Below the pieces are notes generated by a model. That model was not told where the DNA came from. It saw only the letters and a program-made list of their open reading frames with translations, and searched no databases. Of a stretch of DNA of 64,000 nt, positions 42,620 to 54,435 are shown piece by piece. The position numbers and the translations under genes are program-made. Source of the DNA: Laguncularia racemosa (Eukaryota > Streptophyta > Magnoliopsida > Myrtales > Combretaceae). The stretch lies in assembly GCA_037954665.1 (NCBI GenBank), contig JBBMOL010000149.1, positions 1,178,001 to 1,242,000 of the forward strand. Direction: 5' to 3'. The number at the start of each line of letters is the position of its first letter. Positions within the stretch are counted from its first letter, which is position 1.

Positions 42620-44995
42620 ATATTCTTATTTCAATAGAGAAACTTTAATAATATTGAGCATTTGGAACTAAGTCATATTATTACTCTTTTCCATTTGATA
42701 AGGTTAAAATTCTAAATATCTTATGCAAATTCATTAGTACAGTGCAAACCATTATACTCAGAATACATTATCAAAAAGAGGAGATATAAAAAGAGGATAT
42801 ATCTTCCGTCAAATATACCATTGATACATGTTTTTTTACTGACACATTAACTAAAAAGACGAAATATCAAACCAGATATACCAAAATAAAAATTAAAACT
42901 AGTACGAAAGAGAAGTAAAGTGGTCAACAACTGTCTTCACGATCCTTGTTACCTAGAAAATAGAACTATGATACCCAAGTCATACATCGTTTGTTGTGTA
43001 CGCATATAAATTAAGAATAGCTCTGCCATGCCGAGACAATGTAAGGCAACAAGTTTTACACTCGACAAGGACTGAGGGCTGACCATTTGGGAGGACAAGA
43101 CAATCAAAAAGCACAAGAGACAAAGATTCTCTGGCGAAAGGACACAAAGATATTTGGATTTATGGACTCTTATGCGCAGAATGTCTGATAAGTAACAACA
43201 TCAATGGGTAGGTCAGGTTTAGAGTCCGTTGATTTCTTGGGCTGCTGGTCCTATTTTATGCACAAGCAATAACATAATGAGAAAATTCCTCGAGCGCCTG
43301 GAGGGGAAAAGGCAATTTCAATTTCTTTGAACATATATAAGATATTATTGATTCGGATATCTATGTATTTCGTCCATATATATGTCTCACTAATAATACA
43401 TGCAAATATATAACGACATCCAATGTATGATTTAATACAAGAAAACTATACACCTATTTTAGCTTACTGTAATAATAGAAACTTTATGCGACGCCAGTAC
43501 ATAGCTGCGGATGTCATATACCGAAATAAAGGAATAAATCATTCTATCCGTATCAAATACATGTACTGAACCATTTTTCCCTTAATTAATATGCCAATAA
43601 AATCACTTGCTATGTGATAAGATAAATGTTTAATACAAACCCACTTAAAATTTTTTTATAGTTGCGCTATGTTACTGAAGAAATTATGGATAAGGATCGT
43701 GAATGGAGAGAAAAGAAAATTAGATTTTAGTATGCTCGTAAGTCAATCTAACACCTCTACTCTCCATGAAATCTTTGAAATAGTACTTGAATCGATATTC
43801 TTCCTTAGTAAATGTATGTATATACTTTACAGTAGACAGTCCAGCTAAGTTAGGTTGAAAATTTTAGATTTTTTCCTACTTAGTATGATTTTTCTAAATT
43901 TATTAGCTGTTTTATTGTCTTAGATTACCAATGATTCATCTATTTACAATGTTGATTTGAGATAAGGCGTTTGTCTCCTCATTCTTAATTTTTTTTTTCG
44001 ATTTATCAAATAAAACTTGGGGTTGGCTTTCCCACCCCAAACTTTTGAAATTTAGGAAAATTTGTAGCTAAATTTTTTAGTCCGATTAATTTTTTTTTTC
44101 AATTTACAAATTAATAATTAAAATTATTTAGAAAATTGAGCAACTTTATGATATTAATGTGATATTATCTACTTCCTTATAATATCTCAACCATTCACTC
44201 ATCTTAAAGAGTGAATTGAGGAAATTTGAGAGAATATAATAGGAGAGAATTCAAATCCAATCTCTTCCAAAGATACCTATTAATTTACATTTATTCTTCC
44301 TATGCTCTTTATCCTTCTAAGACAAAAATCATGAGTTCCCTATTGTGAACTGTTGGAAGCGACAAAATTTGAAATGGAGCAAAAATAATTAGGTGTTTGC
44401 TAGAGGCACACACATTTTTAGCATAATTCTTTATTGGTATTATGATATATAAGAAAGCGGTTTTTCACAAGTAGACTATTTTTTTTATTTACAATTTTTT
44501 TTTGTAATATATCACACTCTCAATAAAGAGTATTGTTAAAAATAAAAATACTAAAGCCTTATTCACATTTTATTTGTAATGGAGGGAATAAAAAAATTCA
44601 CTCTTATGCAGCCTCATGGCACCATTAAACCAACGTCCATAAGAACACTCCAAAGTTGATTTTATATAATGTAGAAATAATAATTACTTTCTAGAATTGC
44701 CTTCTAACATCGAACTCCATATATTAAACACCTTTCCCAATGTTAGGCATTTATCTAAGCTACACTTGTAATTCGTGGGCTGCATAAAATAATATGGAAT
44801 AATGTATCTCCTCCCCAAAGAGGATTTTCTTTGACTTAGAAGAAGCAAAAGGCCAGCATATACAAAAGCATCACGCTACAGTTAAATACAACAAAACCTT
44901 CTCCAGAATGTAAAATAAATCCAAAAATGTATAATAGGTATCGTCATAGTGCATCTAATGGGACAAATAAAAGCTGGTTTTCCTCAAATTCAAAT
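42620..44995. other. intergenic interval, low repeat content
   Basis: About 2.4 kb without recognisable retrotransposon domains. The part 42940-43320 is less AT-rich. Nothing coding can be supported. It may be upstream sequence of the gene at 45130. Confidence 0.45.
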
Positions 44996-45003
44996 TATAT
45001 AAA
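44996..45003 (+). promoter_or_regulatory. TATA box of the candidate gene
   Basis: TATATAAA, 127 bases upstream of the ATG at 45130. The stretch between is pyrimidine-rich (CTCTTTGCCTCATTTTCTCG), as plant 5' leaders often are. Confidence 0.4.
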
Positions 45004-45129
45004 GGCCGTAACACATATGTCCTATATAGACTCATATATTGTCCATGTTCTAGCCTACCAAAACAAAAGGCAAAATCTCTTTGCCTCATTTTCTCGCTTT
45101 CTTAGTTGTAAAGAGAGCTTTTCAGCGAA

Positions 45130-45672
45130 ATGATGTCAGTGATAGTGAAGTCTGCTAATTGCATCGACTGTTTAGATGTCCAAAACCCCACAAATCTCAG
45201 ACTCTTGAAGCACCGTCGATGGGCAGAAGCAGATGCCAAGTTCCTCATGAGAACAATTTCTGCCATGAACGACAAGAAAACTAATAATAGCTCTCAAGAA
45301 ACACCCTTAGAAGAAGAACCTGTTTATGTTTGCAGGCAAAGGTATCTAAGAAGCTACACGTTTGTTAAGGAAGATGAGAAGAGTGTGACGCGGAAGACCA
45401 AGAAGTGGCTGAGAGATAATTGCACGCAGAAAAACATTAGGATGAGGCTCAAAACCAAACCCAAGAAGAAGAAGAAGAAGAAGCTGGCTTCGACTGGTGA
45501 TAGTAATAGTCAAAATAGTGATAACAATGCATGCTCGCTTCTTGAAGTTGCTTTCAATTTCCTTTTCTTGTGCATGGCCAAAGTTGACATTGATGATGAT
45601 CATATACTTTTGCGGCGGAGTACCCCAGCTGCACCCCGCGCATCAGCGCCCAGTTTCGCCTCCCGGAGCTGA
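45130..45672 (+). CDS. small lysine-rich plant protein, function unknown
   Basis: An intact single-exon frame of 180 residues in the only stretch of the window free of transposon domains. The N-terminal part includes LKHRRWAEADAKFLMRTISA, the middle has a YLRSYTFVKEDEKSVTRKTKKWL block, then a strongly basic stretch (RMRLKTKPKKKKKKKLA, about residues 100-117) that could be a nuclear-type signal. A hydrophobic segment LLEVAFNFLFLCMAKVDI (about residues 138-155) follows. I recall YLRSYTF and a C-terminal CxAKVD-like ending from short uncharacterised plant proteins, but cannot name a family. The GC-rich tail after AKVDI (TPAAPRASAPSFASRS) may be an unusual extension. The upstream TATA box supports expression. 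No function is proposed. Confidence 0.6.
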   Translation: MMSVIVKSANCIDCLDVQNPTNLRLLKHRRWAEADAKFLMRTISAMNDKKTNNSSQETPLEEEPVYVCRQRYLRSYTFVKEDEKSVTRKTKKWLRDNCTQKNIRMRLKTKPKKKKKKKLASTGDSNSQNSDNNACSLLEVAFNFLFLCMAKVDIDDDHILLRRSTPAAPRASAPSFASRS

Positions 45673-47045
45673 GTTGAGGTTCAATGTAGAAATGAAAATA
45701 AATTTGTGGAATAATTACAAATACTCACCCAAAGCTACTGGTTATGTATGGATACGTCCCATGCAATCTCTCAAAAGTGAGTTTACCTTTTGCAACTTTT
45801 GAAAATGCAATCATAACTTTAAAAGTATTGCTAAATCATAGTTAAAAGATCATAAATAATGATAATAATAGCATATGTTATAATTAAATGTTAAAGTAAA
45901 AATATATTTTAGGTGTTTAAGTATTCATCTACACCTAATTAATAGTTCTTGAGGTGTATTAGCAATTTGTTATGAATTTACTACGTCCATATAATATAAT
46001 CAGTCATGTTAAGGGCTCCTGATGTCAAATTTAATAAATTTCAAGCATGGCACTCATAAAGTCGAATTAGTCCATGTTAATTTGAAATCATGTAGTTCCC
46101 TCATCCCAATTTATAGCTCTCAAATCTATTGAGATTTATGACACCAGGAATATCCTTGCGCTTTAGTATAATATATTTGTGTGTATGTTTGTTTGTGAGA
46201 GAGAGAGAGATTCTAGGCTCTTGGGTAACTAGATGTAGGGCTTTCATTGAATCCTCTGCTATTTCAATTCAAATCTTACAGTGAGGCCATAAAGGTTAGT
46301 TGAACTACCTAATAAAATTTGTTTTCTCAAAATAAAATTTTTGGAAGCTTTATTTACTTTAAGTTTATCGGTTTAGTATTTAGTGATTGGAGATTTGATT
46401 TGAGTTCCATTATATAACAAGACATTAAAAATATACTATTAACCTAGATAATTAATAGTTTGAGATAAAAATACTCAAAGACAATAATTCACTAAATTCA
46501 CATGGTAATCGACTATGATTAGAACCGTGTGTTATTAAGGTATTACTCTTTATATTCCAAGGTCCAAGTGTTATTACAAGTGAAGTGGGATGAATCAGAG
46601 TTAAGAAAAAAAAAATGAAGAAGAAGAAGAAAGAGAAATATGTTGATTAGCAGTGTTGCAAAATTTTACAAGAATAGGTTCGAAACATTTACAAAAAGTA
46701 TTTGGTGCATACTATTTAGAATTCATAAAAAAGGTACCTGGTATCTACAAAAAACTAGAGTAATCATAGCCAAGAGGACTTGACCACTATCCTAAAGTAA
46801 AAAATTCCGAAGTATTTCAGCAAGATCCAAATTCTTTTTTTTTTTTTCTATGCCATCTGACTTATCTTTCTCTTTTAATTACGTTTCTTTATGTCTTATT
46901 TTCCATTTTCCAACATTTTTGTTATTTATTTAATTTAAATTTATATTTTATTTACCATTATGCTATTAAGTTAGAGTTTGCTATGCCATTACTATTTAAA
47001 TTCTACACTAGTGGCATTTTCATTATTATCAAGTTAGACAATATA
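45673..47045. other. AT-rich intergenic sequence downstream of the candidate gene
   Basis: No coding frame or element found. A short GA run at 46197-46210 and A- or T-tracts near 46607 and 46838. The left edge of element B is at 47046. Confidence 0.45.
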
Positions 47046-48872
47046 TATAACGCCCTAAAACTCGAAACGCTACAATCTGCCACATGTCTCTACTAAGTAG
47101 TGACATATTAAGACTCTAAATCTCCATTCTAATTTTAATCTATTCATCTCCATCATATATTAATATCAATATAACTTCAATAATAGATATGAATGACTCT
47201 TAGGTGAATCATTTCAATCATCATTACTTAAGACAAATTCTTAGGTGAATCATTTCAATCATCATTACTTAAGACAAATTCTTAGGTGAATCATTTCAAT
47301 CATCATTACTTAAGACAAATACATTAAACTCCAAACCCAAAAGTAGAGTAAGCATCTTTCAACATATAAGGAACAACATATTTAAAAGTCTAACAACTAT
47401 CTTCAAATTCTCTAATCAACATCCTCGAGTTCTATTAACAAAATCTTCATCAACTTCCACATTACTCTTCACCATAATAATAGTGATGCTCTCTTTCATT
47501 TTCATCTTGATAATGGCATATCATTCTCATCACAATTAACATGTTCATCATATTCACCTATGGCTAAAAAATAAGTAGGATGAGCCTAAGCCCAGTATGT
47601 GAGTACTACATAGACATGTGTATGTTACATAAACAACCATATCAACATACGAAAATGCAATGGTAACACATATCAAGTCATCGTGTTGTTATCTTAAATT
47701 AATCAACATACAACTCAGTGGTACTTATGACCCCATAACACCATATAATAATAAATATATATATTCCTAGAATGAGAATAGCCACTATAGGCTTCGTTTA
47801 ACCTTAATCCATCCTAGATCATTTCAATATAGAGCTCCACTAAGGATAACACAACATACCAATTATCGAGGTGTCCCCTAAGGATTTGCCACCTCCAGCC
47901 CCTAGGCCAAGCTAGGCACAAACAGTACCTACATTTAAATCCAATATCCAATTAAATTCATTTGTATAATTACATTAACAATCACAAAACATCAAACATC
48001 GTAAACATGTACTTGGAAGAGCGGTCTTACAATTAACTCTTCTCTAAGAAAGGGATATAGATCTATCACATACCAAAGATTGAATTTAGTTCTATCTTAT
48101 GACTTAACCTGGGTGTATTAACTGGTTAATTATGTCTTAACTACATAATTCCCTAGCTGAATGTCTTATTGTGTGTAAGTCTTAATTTAGAATTGCAAGT
48201 AAATGAAATATAATTGAATAGTAAGTATTCTAGAACAACACGATCATGTGAGAGGCCATGCAAAGGAACATAGGAGAGAACACGGCCATGCTAGTGGCCA
48301 TACACCTTTCTATGTATAATTGTCATTCCAGCACACTAAAGCACACGATCATGTATTTGGCCATATACTTTAACATGCTAGAGTACATGGTCATATATTG
48401 TAGTCGTCTACCTTTCTGTGAATTTTCACTATTTGACACGCCCATGTACATAAGCATGTCCTATGTCCATGTACGTTTCTATATATATTCAAAATTTTAC
48501 ATGGGTAGGTGCACGAGCGTATATCTAATTGTGTACTACACTATTCGTCGCAAATCCCTTTTTATCTTCTCCAATTTGCTCCTTAGTGTAATTTCTATGA
48601 ATCTAATTTCTATTGGTTCTATTAACTTGTTAATCCTAATACATCACATGGATTTGTGCACTTACTTATTTCAATTTGTGATTTGAATCCTCAAATCGCT
48701 TAATTCCACATTAGTTCTGTCTCGTTCCTTATTCCAAATTCTAAGAGCATGTCATCAAATTTACTTAGACCTACGAATCTATCATAAAAAATAAATACCT
48801 TGATGATCAGAACCCTTACCTAATGAAATTGGATTGATATCTTTGTAGGTATTTGTTAAGTCACCTTATGCG
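47046..48872 (-). repeat. 3' LTR of B, U3 end missing
   Basis: Matches 59232-61085 from its 3' end (47046, TATAACGCC on the plus strand) up to 48872, where the counterpart continues with CTTTGAGAGTGCC but this copy is cut by another LTR. Motif-rich stretch at 48240-48540; local triplication at 47198. Confidence 0.75.
47198..47320. repeat. three tandem copies of a 41-base unit
   Basis: Units starting at 47198, 47239 and 47280, each with TCTTAGGTGAATCATTTCAA and ending ACTTAAGACAAAT. The sister LTRs at 39650 and 59390 have one copy. The near identity of the units points to a recent duplication. Confidence 0.85.
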
Positions 48873-49484
48873 TGATAGGAATCAAAATCCTACAAGATTT
48901 ATCATTATGGTAAGAACCAAAGGATTTCAAATCTTAGCGATGAGGGTCCTTTTTGAACAAATCGACCCCAGAATTATTTATATACTAACCTCTTTTCTAT
49001 TACTTATGTATTGTGTATTCCAGCAGACACACTTATCGAACTTTATAGGGCGATGGACAAACTCACTAAGACTCAACTTGTGGGTTATCCATGGACCGAC
49101 CTAAACCGTAGATGAGTTAGACCGACAAATTCCATTAAAGAGCTAGCTTGTGAAGACTATTTTTGTATTTGTTATTTTTCTTTGAACCATTTATTTTGTA
49201 AGCTTTTTGGGACATTTTATTTAGTTGTAATTGTGGACTTAGGACTAGCTACCCTTTAGTGGCATAGTTGTAATTGTTTAGTCATTTTAACCCTAAAGGG
49301 AGCAAGTATGAATACTTGCTTAAGTAGGGTTTAGGAAGGAAAAGAGAGTATACACATTTTTGCTACCCAAATTTTCATGAGAATTAGGATTCACCCCAAT
49401 TTTTATAAGACTCTTATTTATTTCTTCAAGGAATTGTGGTGAGTAGCAACTAAAGCAATTGTGAGTCGATTTATGTTTTGTCTT
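48873..49484 (+). repeat. TGATAGG-family LTR fragment
   Basis: Plus-strand LTR start (TGATAGGAATCAAAATCC) with the TATA palindrome at 49302-49319 (GCAAGTATGAATACTTGC). It ends abruptly in the R/U5 region at about 49484, where minus-strand pol of element B begins. The 3' end of this LTR, any internal sequence and part of the B LTR are lost, so a deletion followed or accompanied the insertion. Confidence 0.75.
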
Positions 49485-50830
49485 ATTTGTCCATTGTACC
49501 TTGACATAGGAAATCACTCTTCTCCTCAGCATTTGTTCCTTAGTGTCCACTATTCTTACAAGTTTTTCAATGGAGGATAAATTCAGTTGTACATTTAAAG
49601 GCTCCAAAGCCACTATTTGATCTAGTTTTGACACAAATTTTCTCAATATAGATACATGAAATATATCATGTACCCCAACCAAACTTGGTGGTAAAGCCAA
49701 CCTATAAGCAATAATACTAATTCTTTCCAAAATCTCAAATGAACCCACATACCTTAGATTTAGCTTCCCTCTCAACCCAAGTTTGATTACCCCTTTACTT
49801 GGAGATACCTTCAACAAAACCTTATCCCCCACTTGAAATTCTAATGAGTGTTATCATTTATCTACATAACTTTTTTAACAACTTTGAGTTGAAAGAATTC
49901 GCTACCTTATCACCCTCACTTTATCTATAGCTTCCTGCACTATCTCTGGCCTAATTATTTTTCTTTTACTAACTTCATCCCAATATAAGGGAGATATGCA
50001 CTTTCTACCATAAAGCACTTCATATGGAGCCATCTATATAGTAGCTTGATAACTATTATTGTATGCAAATTTCACCAATGGTAAGTAATCACTCCAATTA
50101 CCTTCATAGTCCAAGGCAAATGCTCATAATAGGTCCTCTAGAATTTAAATGGTTCTTTCAAACTACCTATCTATTTGAAGATAGAAAGCAATACTAAACT
50201 ACACTTTAGTACCCAAAGCCTAATGTAGGCTTTTCTAGAACCTACCTACGAACTGGGTATCCCTACTAGAAGTTATAGTGGCTGGCACACCCTATTATCT
50301 AACAGTCTCCTTAATGTACAATTGAACAAGTTTCTCTAATTTATAATCCACCTTAATTGGTAAGAAATGGGCGGATTTAGTCAATTTGTCTACAATCACC
50401 TAAATTGCATCATGTTTCTCCTTGGTTCATAGAAGATTTGTAACAATATCCTTAGTTACATGCTTCTACTTCTATTTAGGCATAGAAAGTAATTGTAACT
50501 CGCCAGCTAGTCTTCGGTGTCCAATTCTGATTTACTAGTACATCATGCATCTAGATATGAATTCTGCTATCTCCCATTTCATATTTCTCCACCAATAATG
50601 ACTCTTTATATCTTTGTATGTCTTGGTACTTCCAAGGGGTATCTTGTACCTTGAGTAAAGGGCTTCTTTCATAATCTCCTTCTTCAATTCAGTATTATCA
50701 TCTAGTACACACCATCTCGTATCATATTTTACTACACCTCCAACATCTTCATTAAATTTAGTTGTCTCTCCTCGTTCTATTTTGCTCTCGATTTTTTGAA
50801 TTCCGGGATCTCCCATGTATGTTGTCTTAA
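49485..50830 (-). pseudogene. pol: integrase and start of chromodomain of B
   Basis: Minus strand. From the zinc-binding part (50535-50816: EALYSRYKIPLGSTKTY, SHYWWRNMKWEIAEF) through a heavily broken core to the C-terminal part (49493-49832): GDKVLLKVSPSKGVIKLGLR, YVGSFEILERI, FHVSILRKFVSKLDQIVALEPLNVQ, then LRRRVISYVKVQWTN, the start of a Tekay-type chromodomain cut by the LTR fragment. The His residues of the zinc-binding motif are partly lost. Confidence 0.75.
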
Positions 50831-52330
50831 TTCAATCAAGGAGACTTGGTTGAATATAAAGAGTAGCCAACCTAGTTCCCACTTCATGTGTCACCATCTC
50901 TAGCTTTAGCTTCCGCATGTCTTCCGATATCTGTTTCTAAGAGGTGATTAGAGCTGCTATATTAATTTGCTTCTTCTAACTAAGGGCATAAATCTCTGCA
51001 TCATAGTCATTTATCAATTCCAACCACCTTCTTTACCTCATATTCAAATCCTTTTATGTGAACAAGTATTTTAGGCTCTTGTAGTATGAAAATTTTGCAC
51101 TTCTCACCATGCGAGTAATGTCTCCACAATTTTAATGCTAAGATCATAGCTGCTAACTCTAAATCATGTGTCCTCTCATATGGTTTTAACTAACAAGAGA
51201 TATATGCAATGACTCTCGCATTCTATATGAGTATACATCCCAAACCTTGAGTTAACACATCACTAAAGACCTCAAATTCTTCCCCTATCTTAGGTAGAGC
51301 TAATATTAAAGCTATTACTAATTTCTCCTTTAGTGCTATGAAGTTACTTTCACACCTATCATCCTACATGAATCTCACTTCCTTCTGTGTCAGTTAGGTC
51401 AAAGGAGTTGCTAGACAAGAGAAACCTTCCACAAAGAACTTGTAATAGCTAGATAGTCCCAAAAAACTTTTGACCTTTATCACAATCCTTGGTCTTAGCC
51501 AGTCAATCACCGCCTCTATCTTCTTAGGATCTATTGAGATACTATCCTTATGTACCACATGTCCTAAGAATGATGCCTGTTTTAACCAAAACTCACACTT
51601 GTAGAACTTTGCATATAATCTCTCCTCCCATAGTCTTTCCTAAACTACTCTCAAATGTGTTTCATGTTCCTCCTTACTCTTAGAATAGATGAAAATATCA
51701 TCAATGAACACCACTACAAATTGATCTAACTAATCTTTGAGCACTCTATTCATAAGGTCCATGAAAGCAACTGGAGTATTTGTCAACCCATAAGGCATTA
51801 CTAGGAATTCATAATGCCTTTATCGAGTCTTAAAAATAGTCTTTTTAATGTCTTCCTCTTTGATCCTTAATTGGTGATACCTTGATCTCAAATCAATATT
51901 GCAGAAGACCTAAACTCCCTATAATTGGCTAAATAAGTCATCTATTCTAGGGAGGGGATACGTATTCTTGATTGTAACTTAGCTCAACTCCCTATAATCA
52001 ATGTACAATCTCATACTCCCATCTTTCTTCTTAATGAAAAGCACTAGAGCACCCCATGGTGAAACGCTTAGCCCGATGAACCCATTATCTTGTTACTCTT
52101 AAAGCTAAGTCTACAACTTTGACAATTAAGTGGGTGTCATTCTATAAGGTACTTTGGATATTGGTGCCATTCCCGATACTAAATTAATATAGAATTCTGT
52201 CTGCTTAATCGGCGATAAGCTTAATGGATTTTCTAGAAAGACATCTACATATTCTTTCACAACATATATGTCTTCTAACTCCATGGCTTCTTTAGTCTCC
52301 ACTAACAATGTCAATATTCTACTCTTATCC
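50831..52330 (-). pseudogene. pol: RT and RNase H of B
   Basis: Minus strand. The start (52126-52314) reads VVKEYVDVFLENPLSLSPIK and SKVPYRMTPT, typical of the entry into RT in Tekay elements. The RT box appears as VVVFIDDIF near 51690-51715, so the Asp pair is kept. RNase H pieces follow (KSLKYLFT near 51050, then NDYDAEIYAL near 50990). Numerous in-frame stops. Confidence 0.75.
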
Positions 52331-52449
52331 CATAACTCATATTTAGGAAGAGTTGCTGGCCTCTATACATTTAACTTGAATACAATTAAATCTTCATTGG
52401 GGAAATTAAAACAAACCACTAGATTGCAACAATTAATAGTAGCATAATA

Positions 52450-52740
52450 CTTAGACAACTAGTTTACCCCTAAAATTACATCAAATTCCATCATCTCTAA
52501 TACAAACAAATCTGTTAGCATTTCCTTTCCTTGTATTTTGATCCCAACATCCCTAAATATTTGATCTAATCTTCCTTCCACTCCAAAATGAGTATTCACT
52601 ATCATAGCATCATTTAGTAACACAAGTTTCAAACTACACATATGCATAAAAATAGGTGATATGCATAAATCTACTGTACCCGTGTCAAATAATATATAAG
52701 CATCAATTGAGTTTATGAGCAATGTACCTGCAATAGTGTC
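52450..52740 (-). pseudogene. aspartic protease of B
   Basis: Open for 87 residues at 52459-52722: AYILFDTGTVDLCISPIF holds the active-site Asp-Thr-Gly, and LTDLFVLEMMEFDVILGVN is the usual end of the domain. It is separated from the RT region by stops. Confidence 0.7.
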
Positions 52741-52949
52741 TTAGTCTAAAGCATCTTGCTGCCGTTACTACTATAAAGCAAAGACACGAATAGGTGCCCT
52801 CTACCTTGGTTTGATGTGCTAAGGCCTACCTATTAGTACTCTAAGGGGAGGTCTTACTTGTTGCTATACTAGAATCTGTTGAGGCACTACTGTTGTTTGG
52901 TTAAAGGTAGCACCACGTTCAAAGAATCTATGCCCCCTTTGCTTACATG

Positions 52950-53370
52950 TTAGCAGAAAATTCAAGGTATAGCCTTCTTTGTACAATTTCTACTAAGATG
53001 CCCTATCTTACCATAGGAAAAGCATACCCTTTCTAGCCAACTGCATTGATGTAAATCATGTGTTCCTAAACACCTAAGACATCTTCTCCCTAGCCTTACT
53101 TGTGGTGGTAGAGGCAATGCTAAAGATATTAGCCTGGTCTGAATAGGTCTAAGCATAAAAGCCACAAGTCTAACTTAAACACTACTGGCCTCTTTCCTTT
53201 ATAAACATATGACATACTTAAGGTAGGTCTTTTCCCTAAGGCAATTCTTGACCTACAAGACAATTGTTCCTTTGTTCTCCTTCGGCTTTACTCTAAAAAC
53301 TTAGCTTTATCAATGACCTCTACATTGGTAGGTAGCTGGAAGCATCCCTTCTCATGCTAAAGGTTAGGCT
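52950..53370 (-). pseudogene. gag: gag C-terminal part and zinc knuckle of B
   Basis: Minus strand, 52962-53165 open. CFSYGKIGHLSRNC is the zinc knuckle with its second Cys replaced by Tyr, preceded by a second Cys-rich stretch (RRCLRCLGTHDLHQC) as in Tekay gags. Upstream reads LPTNVEVIDKA. At 53371-53375 the TTAAG duplication of element T interrupts the frame, which resumes at 58187. Confidence 0.7.
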
Positions 53371-53375
53371 TTAAG

Positions 53376-54418
53376 TGATAGGAATCAAAATCCAACAAGA
53401 CCCATCATTAGGGCAAGAACCAAAGGATTTCAAACCTTAGCGATGAGGGCCTATTTTAAGCACATCGACCCCGGAATTATTTGTTTACTAACCTCTTTTA
53501 TCTTATTCATGTATTTTATATTCCAATAGGAATACTTATCATGCTTTACAGGGTGATGGACAAACTCACTTAGACTCAACTTGTGGGTCATCCATGGACC
53601 GACCTAAACCGGTAATGAGCTGGGCCGACAGATCCTATGTAAGAGCTAGCATGATGAAGACTATTTTTATTTATAATTATTTCTTTGGACTATTAATGTT
53701 GTAATTTTTCTTTTGAGACACTTTCATTTGCTTGTAATTGTTTTTTAGGACCGGCCACCTTAAAAGTAGCATAGTTGTAATTTTGTGCATTTTCTAACCC
53801 TAAAGGGAGCAAGTATAAATACTTGCTTAAAGTAGGGTTTGAGAAGGCCACTTTTTTTTTCAGAATAGAACATACACTTTACGTAAGGGAATTAGGGCTC
53901 TTCTTAGTTCAATTTCTCTTATCAATTTCAATCCCAATAATTGAAATTGTGGCGAGTACAATAAGGGAAAATTGTGAGTCATATCAATTTCTAATTGTTA
54001 TGTTTTCTTTTCATCTTTAGTGAGTCATATCTAGGGTTAGATTGAAGTCTTCTTGGTCATATTTTTTATTTCTTTTGTAATCAAACCTTCATTGCGTAAT
54101 TGATTGGTTTTTTTAGCACTTGTTAATTCCATCAATTTGTATTTTTCTTGTAGCATGGAGCTTCTTTGTTGTAAAGAGGATCACGGTTTGATTTGTGTAT
54201 TTTTTATTGGATTTCTCTTGGAATTAAGTTGGTTAATTGATTCAATTGAGGATTAACATCTTTGTGGATTTCATTTCCTTGATTTTATCATTTGATTCAT
54301 CATTCCTCAATTAGGGTTCACGCAATTTTTGACCCCTTTGAGCCAGTTTGCTTTTGTGAATTGAAGTTGTTCATTCGGTTCATTTGCAAGTGCCTAATCT
54401 TGGTTTTTAGGCATATCA
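53376..54418 (+). repeat. LTR1 of T
   Basis: Starts TGATAGGAATC and ends TTAGGCATATCA, 1043 bases. The TATA palindrome GCAAGTATAAATACTTGC is at 53809-53826. Directly followed by primer site and leader, without the extra segment seen after LTR2. Confidence 0.85.
53809..53826 (+). promoter_or_regulatory. TATA box inside an inverted repeat
   Basis: GCAAGTATAAATACTTGC, arms of eight bases around AA. TATAAATA at 53814-53821. In LTR2 the same site (about 57397-57412) has decayed arms. Confidence 0.5.
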
Positions 54419-54423
54419 TCTTT

Positions 54424-54435
54424 TGGTATTAGAGC
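54424..54435 (+). promoter_or_regulatory. primer-binding site of T, tRNA-iMet type
   Basis: TGGTATTAGAGC, five bases after the LTR1 terminus and one mismatch from the initiator-Met site. The leader follows at once. Confidence 0.75.
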
